Below are positions 23,234 through 32,197 of a stretch of 50,358 nt of DNA, piece after piece (within the stretch, counting starts at the first letter, position 1; the number at the start of each line of letters is the position of its first letter). The notes under the pieces are model-generated. The model saw nothing but the letters and a program-made list of their open reading frames with translations. It did no database searches and was not told where the DNA came from. The stretch comes from an uncultured Alistipes sp. (GTDB lineage: Bacteria; Bacteroidota; Bacteroidia; Bacteroidales; Rikenellaceae), in assembly GCA_900541585.1 (NCBI GenBank), contig UQKD01000023.1:1-50358 (forward strand), written 5' to 3'. A program made the position numbers and the translations under genes.

Positions 23234-25690
23234 CTATCGCTTTATCTTACGTCCCAGCGACCGGAAGAAGTGCTTGATGCGCTTGCGGTAGCTTACTTCC
23301 TTGTACTCGTCTCCATACCCGTAGCCGTACCCATATCCGTAACCGTAGCCATATCCGTAACCGTATCCGTGACGGCGCGAGCGGGTTCCGTTCAGGACGA
23401 TGCACATGTTGTGGAGTTTCTTCTCGCGGTAGAGGCGTTCGATGTCGGGCAGCTGACGCCTGTCGAGCACGCCTTCGCGCACGATGTAGATGCAGAGGTC
23501 CGAAAGCCGGTCGGTGATGACTGCGTCGGCCACCGACATGGCGGGCGTGCTGTCGAGGAATACGAAGTCGTACGTGTCGCGCATTTCGGCGATCAGTTTG
23601 TCGAGTTTTTCCGAGAGCAGCATCTCCGTGGGGTTGGGCGGCTGAATGCCGGCGTAGATCACGTCGAGGTTCTGGTGGAATCCGGTGTTCTTGATCATGC
23701 TCTTCGGGTCGGTGATCGTTCCTGCGAGGTATCCCGTGATGCCGGTCTTGCTGTTTCCGTGTCCCAGCAGGGTCGACAGCGCGTGGCGGCGCAGGTCGAG
23801 GTCGATGAGCAGCACGCGTTTGCCGGCCATGGCGAGCGTCATCGCCAGGTTCGTCGCCACGAAGGTCTTGCCCGCGTGGGGGTCCGACGAGGTGAAGAGG
23901 ATGGTGCGCACGTCGGTTCCGGCCGATACGCCCATGAAGGACATGTTCGAGCGCAGGATGCGGAATGCTTCCGACAGGGCGTCGCGGCCCGTTTCGCGCA
24001 CCACGATTCCGGTCTTGCCGTCACCCTCGTAGTAGGGGATGTCGCCCAGGAACGGGGCGTTGATGTTGTCCTCGATGTCCTTGCGTCCGCGGATGGTCGT
24101 GTCGAGCATGCCGATCAGGTAGAGCAGGCCGAAGGGAATGGCCAGACCCACGATCAGGGCGATGCCCAGAATCATCATCGGTCGGGGCGATACGGGAGCG
24201 TTGCTGCCGTAGGCGTAGTCGATCGATCGCGAGTTGCTCTCGGCCACGGCGTAGTTGAGCTGGTTCTCCTCCTGTTTGTTCAGCAGGTAGAGGAACAGTT
24301 CTTCCTTGATTTTCTGCTGACGCGTGATGCCCAGGATGACCTTCTCCTGCGAAGGCATGGTCGAGATGCGGAGGTTGGCCTGCGTCTCCTCCTTGCGCAT
24401 GGCGTCGCGCTGGATTTCGAGCGTCGAGATATTGGAGTCGAGCGACGAGATGATCGAACGCCGCACGGCGGCCAGCAGGTTGTCCAGGTCCTGGATGACA
24501 GGGCTGCGGTCCGAACTGTTCTCCAGCAGTTTCTCGCGGCGCAGGATCGCCGAGTTGTAGTCTTCGATCTGCTTGGCGATGGCCGTGTTGGTTCCCGCGG
24601 CCGCCATCGCCGGAATCAGCTCCCCGACGTTTTTCGGGTCGTTCAGGTAGGTGCGGATGTACTCCGCCACGTTGATCTGGTTTTCGAGCGAAAGACCTTC
24701 CGTCTTGTAGCGCGAACTTTCCGACACGCTGCGCGCGGCCTCCGAGGTGATGTCCACCATCCGGTTATCCTTCTTGATGTCCTCGATGTTGCGGTCCACG
24801 TCGCCCAGCTCGCGTCCGATAACGTCCAGACGGGCCTTGATGAACTTGCCCGTGGCGACCGACACGCGGCGCTTGTCCTCGATGGCGTCTTCGTTGTAGG
24901 CTTCGATCAGCGTGTTGATCACGTCCTCGGCGCGCCGGGGCACGGTGTTGTTCATCGAAATGGTCACCACCGAGGCCTGCTTGTTGGCCACGTCGCTTTT
25001 CACGGCGGCGCGGTAGGCGTTGGTGGTCCCTCCCAGCGAACTTTTGCTCACGCGGATCGGTACCCCGATGTAGTCGGGGGCCATGTAGAGCGACTTCTGC
25101 ACCACGACCTGCCCCACGGGGGTCGGGATCGTGTCTCCGTAAGCCGCCGTGATGACGCTGCGGCTCTCGTGCTTGGTGACGAACTGGTCTTCGAACCCGC
25201 TCAGCCGGATTTTGTCGTCGTCGAGCGGCGTGATCTCCATGGCGAGCGACTGGTTGTCGTTGTCGTTGATGAATTTCACGTCGATCGGGGCCTGGCCGTA
25301 GAGGTCGCGCCGGCGGAGCCGTTCGCTCACCGAGTAGTTGACCGTCAGGTTGAGCTGCTTGACCACGTTGGTCATCAGGCGCCGCGACTGGAGGATGAAA
25401 ACCTCGTTGTCGACGTTGCGGCGGTTCTGGAATCCCGCCAGGTCGCTGAACGCCGTCAGGTCGACGTCGCCGCCCTTGCGGCTGTCCTTAACCATGATGG
25501 TCGCCGTGCGGCTGTAAATCTTCGGGGTGCTGGCCAGGTAGTAGTAGGCCGCGCAGAGGCAGAATACGGCCGAAAGCACGAACCAGTACCAGTTTGCGAT
25601 CACCATGCGGATGATGTCGTGCAGGGTGATGGTCCCTGTGAGTTCTTCGTTGTTGGCCTGCGTCTGGGAATTGATATGCTGTTCTGTCAT
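23234..25690 (-). CDS. Wzc-like polysaccharide co-polymerase and BY-kinase
   Basis: 818-residue inner-membrane protein controlling chain length and export of extracellular polysaccharide. Order: Wzz domain with first helix (about 33-52), long periplasmic coiled coil (to about 500), second helix (about 506-526), then a cytoplasmic BY-kinase with Walker A SDPHAGKTF (about 600-608), A' LLIDLDLRRH (about 624-633) and B FVFLDSTP (about 706-713). The tail has nine consecutive Gly-Tyr pairs (DNA 23315-23368) followed by GDEY and a basic end, the Tyr cluster that such kinases autophosphorylate. It starts 9 nt after the Wza-like gene. Confidence 0.95.
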   Translation of the reverse strand: MTEQHINSQTQANNEELTGTITLHDIIRMVIANWYWFVLSAVFCLCAAYYYLASTPKIYSRTATIMVKDSRKGGDVDLTAFSDLAGFQNRRNVDNEVFILQSRRLMTNVVKQLNLTVNYSVSERLRRRDLYGQAPIDVKFINDNDNQSLAMEITPLDDDKIRLSGFEDQFVTKHESRSVITAAYGDTIPTPVGQVVVQKSLYMAPDYIGVPIRVSKSSLGGTTNAYRAAVKSDVANKQASVVTISMNNTVPRRAEDVINTLIEAYNEDAIEDKRRVSVATGKFIKARLDVIGRELGDVDRNIEDIKKDNRMVDITSEAARSVSESSRYKTEGLSLENQINVAEYIRTYLNDPKNVGELIPAMAAAGTNTAIAKQIEDYNSAILRREKLLENSSDRSPVIQDLDNLLAAVRRSIISSLDSNISTLEIQRDAMRKEETQANLRISTMPSQEKVILGITRQQKIKEELFLYLLNKQEENQLNYAVAESNSRSIDYAYGSNAPVSPRPMMILGIALIVGLAIPFGLLYLIGMLDTTIRGRKDIEDNINAPFLGDIPYYEGDGKTGIVVRETGRDALSEAFRILRSNMSFMGVSAGTDVRTILFTSSDPHAGKTFVATNLAMTLAMAGKRVLLIDLDLRRHALSTLLGHGNSKTGITGYLAGTITDPKSMIKNTGFHQNLDVIYAGIQPPNPTEMLLSEKLDKLIAEMRDTYDFVFLDSTPAMSVADAVITDRLSDLCIYIVREGVLDRRQLPDIERLYREKKLHNMCIVLNGTRSRRHGYGYGYGYGYGYGYGYGYGDEYKEVSYRKRIKHFFRSLGRKIKR

Positions 25691-25699
25691 GGATACTTG

Positions 25700-26497
25700 C
25701 TATTTGGTGAGGGTTACGATGAGTGTCGCCACCGAAATCGCGGTTCCCACCAGCGAGAGGTAAAAGCTGCGGTTCTGGCTGATTTCGCCCGTCTGCGCCT
25801 TGTACTTGTTGGGTTTCACGTATACCACGTCGTTCTGCTGGAGGTAGAAAACCGGGGAGTTGAAGATGTCGGTCGACGTGAGGTCGAGGTATTCGATCGT
25901 GCGCACGCCGTCCGTTTCGCGCGTCACGGCCACTTCCGAGCGCACGCCGTACACGGTCATGTCGCCGGCCATCGCCAGCGCGTCGAATATCGAGACCTTG
26001 TCGCGCGTGATGTCGTAGAATCCGGGACGGGCCACCTCGCCGATCACCGAAATCTTCATGTCGGCGAACTGCACGTTGACCGTGGGGTCGTTGATGTATC
26101 CGCCCTCGATGATTTTTTCGGCGATGGCCTGGGCCAGTTCGCTGCGGGTCTTGCCCTTGCATTCGATCTTGCCGATCACGGGCATGTCGAGCATCCCTTC
26201 CTCGTCGACGGTGCGCATCTGGAGCGCCTGCGAGCTTGCTGCGCTGGAGACGTTGGCTCCCGTGAGCGAGTTGTAGGAGGTTGCCGAGTTGAACGGCACT
26301 GCCAGTTCGGGGTCCTTGCTGTTGACGACGATCGTCAGCCGGTCGAGCGGCTTGATGCGGATCTGTCCGTTTTCGGCGATTTGTTCGGGCGTGAAGGGCT
26401 GGGCGTCCTGCAAATACCAGACGCGTTTCTGTGCGGAGCACGAAACGAGCAGAATGCCGAGGACCGCTGTCCCGATGAGAAGGCAGAGTTGCTTCAT
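25700..26497 (-). CDS. Wza-like polysaccharide export lipoprotein
   Basis: 265 residues with lipobox LLVSC (Cys20). The Poly_export domain follows (IRIKPLDRLTIVV, then MPVIGKIECKGKTRSEL), then an SLBB-type segment (ISVIGEVARPGFYDI) and a C-terminal hydrophobic helix (SLVGTAISVATLIVTL), the shape of Bacteroidetes outer-membrane polysaccharide exporters. It forms the channel partner of the BY-kinase. First gene of the operon, with a perfect -7 box upstream. Confidence 0.93.
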   Translation of the reverse strand: MKQLCLLIGTAVLGILLVSCSAQKRVWYLQDAQPFTPEQIAENGQIRIKPLDRLTIVVNSKDPELAVPFNSATSYNSLTGANVSSAASSQALQMRTVDEEGMLDMPVIGKIECKGKTRSELAQAIAEKIIEGGYINDPTVNVQFADMKISVIGEVARPGFYDITRDKVSIFDALAMAGDMTVYGVRSEVAVTRETDGVRTIEYLDLTSTDIFNSPVFYLQQNDVVYVKPNKYKAQTGEISQNRSFYLSLVGTAISVATLIVTLTK

Positions 26498-26528
26498 GTT
26501 TTAGTAAGGCGTTGATTTAATACGTGCG

Positions 26529-26536
26529 CAAAGATA
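26529..26536 (-). promoter_or_regulatory. -7 box of the wza-wzc-HAD operon
   Basis: TATCTTTG on the minus strand, 32 nt before the ATG at 26497. No convincing -33 TTTG. Confidence 0.65.
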
Positions 26537-26633
26537 TAAATTAATTCTGAAAAACAGTCCCTTTCCGAAGGTGATATTTTACAAGTATGTAGGTAATACG
26601 TTGCCGGATACGCATTTTTTTCGAAAAAAATCG

Positions 26634-26641
26634 TATCTTTG
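26634..26641 (+). promoter_or_regulatory. -7 box of the pgmB gene
   Basis: TATCTTTG, 19 nt before ATG 26660; leader about 13 nt. The expected -33 site reads only T-rich sequence. Confidence 0.6.
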
Positions 26642-26659
26642 GTATCCGAAAATCAAAAA

Positions 26660-27322
26660 ATGATAGACTGCTGCATATTCGATTTGGACGGAGTTATCGT
26701 CGATACGGCCCGCTACCACTATCTGGCGTGGGCCGCGCTTGCGCGTGAACTGGGCTTCGTGTTCACCCCTGAAGCGGGCGAAGCCACCAAGGGGGTGAGC
26801 CGCATGGCGTCGCTGGAGATCGTCCTGCGCGCCGGGGGGCTTGAGGATCGCTTTTCCGCCGCTGAAAAGGAGCGCCTCGCCGCCGAAAAGAATGCGCGTT
26901 ACCTGCGCTTCGTTTCGCAAATGACTCCCGCCGAGGTGCTTCCGGGTGTGGCGGCGTTTTTGCACGACGTGCGCAGCCGCGGCGTGCGGGCGGTGCTCGG
27001 CTCGGCGTCGAAGAACGCAGGGACGATCCTCGACCGGTGCGGCCTCCGGCCGCTGTTCGACGCCGTGGTCGACGGCAACGAGGTCGCTCGGGCCAAACCC
27101 GATCCCGAGGTCTTCCTGAAGGGGGCCGCCGCCGTGGGGGCCTCGCCGTCCGTGTGCGTGGTCTTCGAGGACGCCGCCGCGGGCATCGAGGCCGCTTCGC
27201 GTGCGGGCATGCGTTCGGTGGGCGTCGGGGGCGGTGCGTCGCTTTCGGCCGCCACGATGCGGCTGGAAACCTTCGAGGGATTTACGTTTGAAAAATTGGC
27301 AATGAAGATCGACCGGGGCTGA
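26660..27322 (+). CDS. pgmB: Beta-phosphoglucomutase (HAD family)
   Basis: 220-residue HAD enzyme converting beta-glucose 1-phosphate to glucose 6-phosphate. IFDLDGVIVDTARYHYLAW carries the phosphorylated Asp (8) and the acid/base Asp (10) followed by the His/Trp cap residues usual for beta-PGM; VLGSASKN is motif II, AKPDPEVFLKG motif III and CVVFEDAAAGIEAA motif IV. ATG 26660 is chosen because the TTG further upstream lies inside the -7 box. The GH65 phosphorylase gene 132 nt downstream makes its substrate, which supports the assignment. Confidence 0.94.
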   Translation: MIDCCIFDLDGVIVDTARYHYLAWAALARELGFVFTPEAGEATKGVSRMASLEIVLRAGGLEDRFSAAEKERLAAEKNARYLRFVSQMTPAEVLPGVAAFLHDVRSRGVRAVLGSASKNAGTILDRCGLRPLFDAVVDGNEVARAKPDPEVFLKGAAAVGASPSVCVVFEDAAAGIEAASRAGMRSVGVGGGASLSAATMRLETFEGFTFEKLAMKIDRG

Positions 27323-27454
27323 CTTTCCGGCCCGTGCGGCAGGCCGCTCTCGGGGGAGGGGTTCAGGGCGGGGCCGATTGCAGACCCGGCGCGGCGCCGC
27401 CGAGGGTTGCGGCCGGATACGGTGAAACAAGCGATAAAGAACAATGTGTAAATT
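27323..27454. other. pgmB-GH65 intergenic stretch
   Basis: 132 bp, GC-rich. I find no -33/-7 pair and no convincing terminator, so GH65 is probably transcribed with pgmB. An A-rich stretch (AGCGATAAAGAACAATG) just before ATG 27455 is the likely ribosome landing site. Confidence 0.4.
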
Positions 27455-29719
27455 ATGAACGACTACATAAAAACCGACCCCTGGCGCCTCGTCGAGGATC
27501 GCTTCGATCCTTCGCGGGCGCTCGCTTCCGAATCGCTCTTCGCGCTGGGCAACGGCGTGATGGGCGGCCGGGCCAATTTCGAGGAGCGCTATTCCGGCCC
27601 TTCGCTTCCGGGCAACTATATCGGCGGGATCTACTATCCCGACAAGACCCGCGTGGGATGGTGGAAGAACGGCTACCCGGAGTATTTCGCCAAGGTCCCG
27701 AACGCCGCGTTCTGGATCGGGGTCGACGTCGCGGTCGACGGCGAGCCGCTCGACCTGGCGACCGTCGCGGAGGTGAAGAGCTTTTACCGCGAGACGGACA
27801 TGCGCCGTTCGGTGCTGACGCGCCGCATGCGGGTCGTGCTGAAAAACGGCGTCGAGGTGGCCGTCGAGGCGGTGCGTTTCCTCTCGCTGGCGCGCCGCGA
27901 ACTGGGCGTCGTGAAATACGCCGTCACGCCGCTCAACCGGGCGGCCCGGATCACCTTTTCGCCCCATATCGACGCCGGCGTGCGCAATGCCGACGCCAAC
28001 TACGACGAAAAGTTCTGGGAGGAGGTCTCGACCGGGGCCGACGCCACACAGAGCCGTACCAAAAAGAGCGGGTTCGAGGCGGCCTGGGCGCAGGCCGTCG
28101 AACTGGACGGCGCCGAGTGGCATTGCGAAACCCGTCCCGAAAAGGTCCGGGCCACCGCTGCGGTCAGCCGGGAAAAGGGCTGCGCCGCCACTTTATATAA
28201 ATATGCGGGCATCTGCTCGTCGCTCAACCACGCCCCGGCGGACCTTACCGCCGCTGCGCGCGCCGTCGCGGCTTCGGGTCGGGAGGCGGGCTTCGAAGCC
28301 CTGCTCGAAGAACAGACGGCCGCCTGGGCCGCCCGCTGGCACGGCTGCGACGTCGTCGTCGGGGGCGATCCCGCGGCCCAGCAGGGCATCCGCTTCTGCA
28401 TCTTCATGTTGCTGCAAACCTATACCGGGGTGGACACCCGTCTGAATATCGGTCCGAAGGGCTTCACGGGCGAGAAATACGGCGGCGTGACCTACTGGGA
28501 CACCGAGGCCTACTGCCTGCCGTTCTACCTGGCCACCGCCGGGCAGGCCGTGGCCCGCGAACTGCTGGTCTACCGCTACAACCAGCTCGACAAAGCCATT
28601 GAAAACGCCGCGAAACTGGGTTTCCGCGACGGTGCGGCGCTCTACCCGATGGTCACCGTCAACGGCGAGGAGTGCCACAACGAGTGGGAGATCACCTTCG
28701 AGGAGATCCACCGCAACGGCGCCGTCGCCTACGCGATTTTCAACTACATCCGCTATACCGGCGACACGGCGTATCTTGCCGACTGCGGACTGGAGGTGCT
28801 GTTGTCCGTGGCGCGCTTCTGGGCGCAGCGCATCACGTGGTCCGCGGCCCGTCGGAAGTACGTCATGCTGGGCGTCACGGGTCCCAACGAGTACGAGAAC
28901 AACGTCGACAACAACTGGTATACCTCCTACATCGCCTGCTGGTCGATGCGTTACGCCGCCGAGGCGGCCCGTTGGGTGCGTGAAAACCGCCCTGCCGACT
29001 ACGCGCGCATCTGCGCGAAGCGCCGTTTCGACGAGGCGGCCGAGACGAAGCGGTGGCTCGAAATCGCCGACGGCATGTACTTCGGCGAGGACCGCGAACT
29101 GGGCATCTTCCTCCAGCAGGACGGCTATCTGGACAAGGAGCAGATCCTTGCCGGCGACCTCGACCCTGCGGAGCGGCCCATCAACCAGCGATGGTCGTGG
29201 GACCGCATCCTGCGCTCGTGCCTGATCAAGCAGGCCGATGTGCTGCAGGGGCTTTATTTCTTCGGGGACGATTTCGACCTCGACACCGTCCGCCGCAATT
29301 TCCGCTTCTACGAGGCGCGCACGGTCCACGAATCGTCGCTTTCGCCCTGCGTCCACGCCATCCTCGCCGCACGCATCGGCGATCTGGACAAGGCCTACGA
29401 ACTCTACCTGCGCACGGCGCGCCTGGACCTCGACGACTACAACCGCGAGGTCCGCGAGGGCTGCCACGTCACTTCGATGGCGGGTTCGTGGCTCTCGGTG
29501 GTCGAGGGTTTCGGGGGCATGCGCGTCCGCGACGGCATGCTGTCGTTCGACCCGCAGCTGCCCGCCGCGTGGGAGTCCCTCTCGTTCAAAGTCAATTTCC
29601 GGGACCGGGTGCTGGCCGTGAGCGTTACGCGCGAGGCGGTTGAGGTCGCCTGCGAGGGCGAGCCGATCGAGATCGAAATCCGCGGGGTCCGCCGCCTCGT
29701 CGGCCCGATTAATGATTGA
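27455..29719 (+). CDS. GH65 family disaccharide phosphorylase (maltose phosphorylase-like)
   Basis: 754-residue inverting phosphorylase: N-terminal beta-sandwich (ESLFALGNGVMGGRANFEE), (alpha/alpha)6 barrel with GGVTYWDTEAYCLPFYL and YRYNQLDKAIENAAKLGF, and the catalytic acid in GVTGPNEYENNVDNNWY (Glu479). The His/Gly phosphate-binding region is in VHESSLSPCVHAILAA. It has no signal peptide, so it acts in the cytoplasm, releasing beta-glucose 1-phosphate for the neighbouring PgmB. The length and neighbours fit maltose phosphorylase, but kojibiose, nigerose or trehalose cannot be excluded. GH13 starts 10 nt downstream. Confidence 0.92.
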   Translation: MNDYIKTDPWRLVEDRFDPSRALASESLFALGNGVMGGRANFEERYSGPSLPGNYIGGIYYPDKTRVGWWKNGYPEYFAKVPNAAFWIGVDVAVDGEPLDLATVAEVKSFYRETDMRRSVLTRRMRVVLKNGVEVAVEAVRFLSLARRELGVVKYAVTPLNRAARITFSPHIDAGVRNADANYDEKFWEEVSTGADATQSRTKKSGFEAAWAQAVELDGAEWHCETRPEKVRATAAVSREKGCAATLYKYAGICSSLNHAPADLTAAARAVAASGREAGFEALLEEQTAAWAARWHGCDVVVGGDPAAQQGIRFCIFMLLQTYTGVDTRLNIGPKGFTGEKYGGVTYWDTEAYCLPFYLATAGQAVARELLVYRYNQLDKAIENAAKLGFRDGAALYPMVTVNGEECHNEWEITFEEIHRNGAVAYAIFNYIRYTGDTAYLADCGLEVLLSVARFWAQRITWSAARRKYVMLGVTGPNEYENNVDNNWYTSYIACWSMRYAAEAARWVRENRPADYARICAKRRFDEAAETKRWLEIADGMYFGEDRELGIFLQQDGYLDKEQILAGDLDPAERPINQRWSWDRILRSCLIKQADVLQGLYFFGDDFDLDTVRRNFRFYEARTVHESSLSPCVHAILAARIGDLDKAYELYLRTARLDLDDYNREVREGCHVTSMAGSWLSVVEGFGGMRVRDGMLSFDPQLPAAWESLSFKVNFRDRVLAVSVTREAVEVACEGEPIEIEIRGVRRLVGPIND

Positions 29720-29740
29720 ATTGTGAATTATGAATTGTGA
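29711..29740. repeat. AATTGTGAATTATGAATTGTGAAT-type mini-repeat
   Basis: TGAATTGTGAA appears twice around an ATG, spanning the GH65 stop and the GH13 start. Related in style to 11130-11150 and 34603-34630. Confidence 0.55.
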
Positions 29741-31025
29741 ATCGACCGGCCTTCATCCCGAATGGAGCTATCAGGCCGTCCTGTATGAAATGAACGTGCG
29801 CCAGCTCACGCCCGAAGGCACGCTGCGCGCCGCAGCCGCAAAACTGCCTTTCCTCAAAGACCTCGGCGTCGACGCCGTGTGGCTCATGCCGGTCTATCCG
29901 ATCGGCGAGGCCGAGCGCAAAGGCTCGCTCGGCTCCTACTATTCGATCCGCGACTACTGCGCCGTGAATCCCGAACTGGGCACGATGGCCGATTTCGACG
30001 CCTTCGTCACCGAGGCCCACCGCCTCGGCATGAAGGTCCTGCTCGACTGGGTGGCCAACCACACGGCGCGCGACGCGCGGTGGATCGCCGAAGAGCACGC
30101 TTCGTGGTACGAGCGCGACGCTTCGGGGCAGCCGGCCGTACCGTGGGACTGGTCCGACACTGCCAAGCTCAACTACGCCAACCGCGACGTGTGGCGGGCC
30201 GAGGCCGAGGCCATGGAGTTCTGGCTCACGCGGCACGCCGTCGACGGCTTCCGCTGCGACATGGCGATGCTGGTTCCCATCGGTTTCTGGAACGAGACCT
30301 CGCTGCGCCTGCGGCGCGTGAAGCCCGACCTGTTCATGCTGGCCGAGGCCGAGGAGCGGAATCTTTTCGAGGAGGGTGCTTTCGACGCCTGCTACGCCTG
30401 GCGGATGCACCACCTGATGAACGACGTGGCCCAGCAGCGGACCCGCGTCACGGCCCTGCGCGACTATATCTACGCCGACCGCGACGACTATCCCGACTCG
30501 GCCATGCGCCTCACGTTCACGTCGAACCACGACGAGAATTCGTGGAGCGGCTCCGAATTCACCCGGCTGGGCGATGCGCGTGAGATCATGGCGGTCTTCA
30601 CGTTCGTCGTGCCGCGCGGTCTGCCGCTGATCTACACCGGGCAGGAGATCGGCTACGACCATTCGTTCGCCTTTTTCGACCGCGACCCGATCCCGGCCTA
30701 CGGCGCCAACACCTTCACGGAGTTCTACCGCCGGCTCACGGCCCTGCGCCACGACAACCCGGCTCTGGCGTCGGGGGAGCGGGGCGGCGCGGTGAGCGAG
30801 ATCCGCAACAACGCCGAGGACTGCCTGATGACGCTGGTCCGCGAGACGGCGGGCAACCGGGTCGTGGCGGTGATGAACCTCTCGCCCTACGCCATCCATG
30901 CCGACTATTATACGGGCATCTACGCCGGGATGTACACCGACGCCATGACGGGTGAGCCTTACGAACTCCGCGGCCGCGTCGAGGAGGACATGGCCCCGTG
31001 GAGCTACCGGATACTGACACGCTGA
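29730..31025 (+). CDS. Cytoplasmic GH13 alpha-amylase family hydrolase
   Basis: 431-residue TIM-barrel glycoside hydrolase. Region I DWVANH, region II GFRCDMAML (nucleophile Asp177), region III MLAEAE (acid/base Glu206) and region IV FTSNHDEN (Asp268) are complete, so it should be active. It has no signal peptide and only a short C-terminal beta domain, as in Bacteroidetes intracellular maltodextrin hydrolases. It would shorten maltodextrins to maltose for the GH65 phosphorylase. The ATG lies in an AT-rich mini-repeat; the first recognisable domain residue is Trp12. It abuts the SGNH gene (TGAATG). Confidence 0.93.
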   Translation: MNCESTGLHPEWSYQAVLYEMNVRQLTPEGTLRAAAAKLPFLKDLGVDAVWLMPVYPIGEAERKGSLGSYYSIRDYCAVNPELGTMADFDAFVTEAHRLGMKVLLDWVANHTARDARWIAEEHASWYERDASGQPAVPWDWSDTAKLNYANRDVWRAEAEAMEFWLTRHAVDGFRCDMAMLVPIGFWNETSLRLRRVKPDLFMLAEAEERNLFEEGAFDACYAWRMHHLMNDVAQQRTRVTALRDYIYADRDDYPDSAMRLTFTSNHDENSWSGSEFTRLGDAREIMAVFTFVVPRGLPLIYTGQEIGYDHSFAFFDRDPIPAYGANTFTEFYRRLTALRHDNPALASGERGGAVSEIRNNAEDCLMTLVRETAGNRVVAVMNLSPYAIHADYYTGIYAGMYTDAMTGEPYELRGRVEEDMAPWSYRILTR

Positions 31026-31895
31026 ATGAAGAAACGAACCAATCGAACCATGCGAAAAACATTTTGTCTGCTGGCGGCTTTGCTGCTGGCGGCGGGGCCT
31101 GCGGGAGCCTCGGGCGACGGGGCCGGAAAGCACCGGGAGTGCGCGGCCGGAATGAACCTCGTGCAGAATCAGTGGTCTGGCAAACGGGTCGCCTTTCTCG
31201 GCGATTCGATCACGGACGAGCGCCATGTCGGCACGACGAAAAACTACTGGCAGTATCTGGCCGAGATGCTGGGCATCGTGCCTTTCGTCTATGGAATCAA
31301 CGGACACCAGTGGTCCGACGTGCTGGGGCAGGCCGAGCGGCTCTGCGCCGAGCGGGGCGACGCCGTCGATGCCGTCGTCGTCCTTGCCGGGACCAACGAC
31401 TTCAACGCCGGCGTGCCGCTGGGCGAGTGGTACGAGGTCCGGGAGTCGGAGTGCCCGATGCCGGGTTCCGGCGTGGGGTCGCGGATGCGCCGCACGCCTT
31501 CGGCGGACCCCGGGACCCTCTGCGGACGAATCAACGCCGTGCTGGCCTTTCTCAAAGAGCACTATCCGACCAAGCAGGTCATCCTGCTCACACCGCTCCA
31601 CCGCGGTTATGCGCGTTTCAGCGACCGGAACGTCCAGCCCGACGAATCGTTCCCCAACCGGCTGGGGCTGTATGCCGATGCCTATGTCGCGAAGATCCGC
31701 GAGGCCGGCAGCGTCTGGGCGGTTCCGGTGATCGATCTTAACAGCATCAGCGGCCTTTATCCCCTTGCCGATTCCCACGTCCGTTACTTCAGCGACGGGC
31801 AGACCGACCGGTTGCATCCCAACGCTGCGGGGCATGAGCGTATGGCCAGGGCCCTGGCCTGTCAGTTGCTGGCGTTCCCGGCCTGCTTCGATTGA
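31026..31895 (+). CDS. Exported SGNH/GDSL hydrolase
   Basis: 289 residues (281 if started at the internal ATG 31050, which gives a cleaner signal peptide ending GPAGA). Block I FLGDSIT holds the nucleophile Ser61, block III GTNDF the oxyanion Asn, and block V TDRLHPNAAGH the Asp/His pair, so the esterase triad is complete. SGNH enzymes remove acetyl or other acyl groups from sugars and lipids; the substrate is unknown. Its ATG directly follows the GH13 stop, suggesting co-expression, yet it is exported while its neighbours are cytoplasmic. Confidence 0.88.
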   Translation: MKKRTNRTMRKTFCLLAALLLAAGPAGASGDGAGKHRECAAGMNLVQNQWSGKRVAFLGDSITDERHVGTTKNYWQYLAEMLGIVPFVYGINGHQWSDVLGQAERLCAERGDAVDAVVVLAGTNDFNAGVPLGEWYEVRESECPMPGSGVGSRMRRTPSADPGTLCGRINAVLAFLKEHYPTKQVILLTPLHRGYARFSDRNVQPDESFPNRLGLYADAYVAKIREAGSVWAVPVIDLNSISGLYPLADSHVRYFSDGQTDRLHPNAAGHERMARALACQLLAFPACFD

Positions 31896-31964
31896 CTGCG
31901 CCGGAAAAAGCCTTGAATCCGTCGGCGAATCTTGCCGGGCGGAACAGGTTTGCGAAATTTTTTC

Positions 31965-31972
31965 TATCTTTG
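31965..31972 (+). promoter_or_regulatory. -7 box before small ORF and lipoprotein
   Basis: TATCTTTG, perfect, but the nearest TTTG (31949-31952) is only 12 nt upstream. It lies about 225 nt before the lipoprotein start, implying a long leader, unusual in this window. Confidence 0.55.
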
Positions 31973-31995
31973 CCGGAACCAAAGCAGTACAGCGC

Positions 31996-32082
31996 ATGTT
32001 TTTCGTCGTAAAATATTTTCCGGATAAGGACCGTCAGCCGGTCCTCGCCGCGCTGCGCCGCAACTCCCCCCCCCGAAAATAA
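31996..32082 (+). CDS. Possible 28-residue small ORF with a C9 tract
   Basis: Encodes MFFVVKYFPDKDRQPVLAAL plus RRNSPPRK, beginning about 20 nt after a perfect -7 box. A nine-C run (32066-32074) lies three codons from the stop. Adding one C would extend the frame to a TGA at 32205-32207 that overlaps the lipoprotein start region. A small hairpin (AGGACCG/CGGTCCT, 32029-32047) lies inside. It could be a leader peptide, a phase-variable upstream ORF or chance. The rest of 31896-32197 holds no other gene. Confidence 0.25.
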   Translation: MFFVVKYFPDKDRQPVLAALRRNSPPRK

Positions 32083-32197
32083 CTGATATACACTGTGTCG
32101 GTCCTGCCGCCGACGCCCCGCGGATGATTCGTTTCGTCCGCGCGCATAGTCGTGTCATGTCTTCACGCACCCTTTTTACTAATCCAATAAATTCTTT

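Noticed and set aside
23315..23368. CRISPR-like or intergenic tandem repeat
   Set aside because: It is in frame within the BY-kinase gene and encodes its Gly-Tyr tail; there are no spacers.
23078..26515. 1145-codon open frame on the plus strand across the Wza/Wzc genes
   Set aside because: Spans two real minus-strand genes and their junctions; composition is Val/Asp/Arg/His-rich antisense noise.
26660..31895. Polysaccharide utilisation locus
   Set aside because: No SusC/SusD pair, no regulator and no exported glycoside hydrolase; only an intracellular alpha-glucan module is visible.
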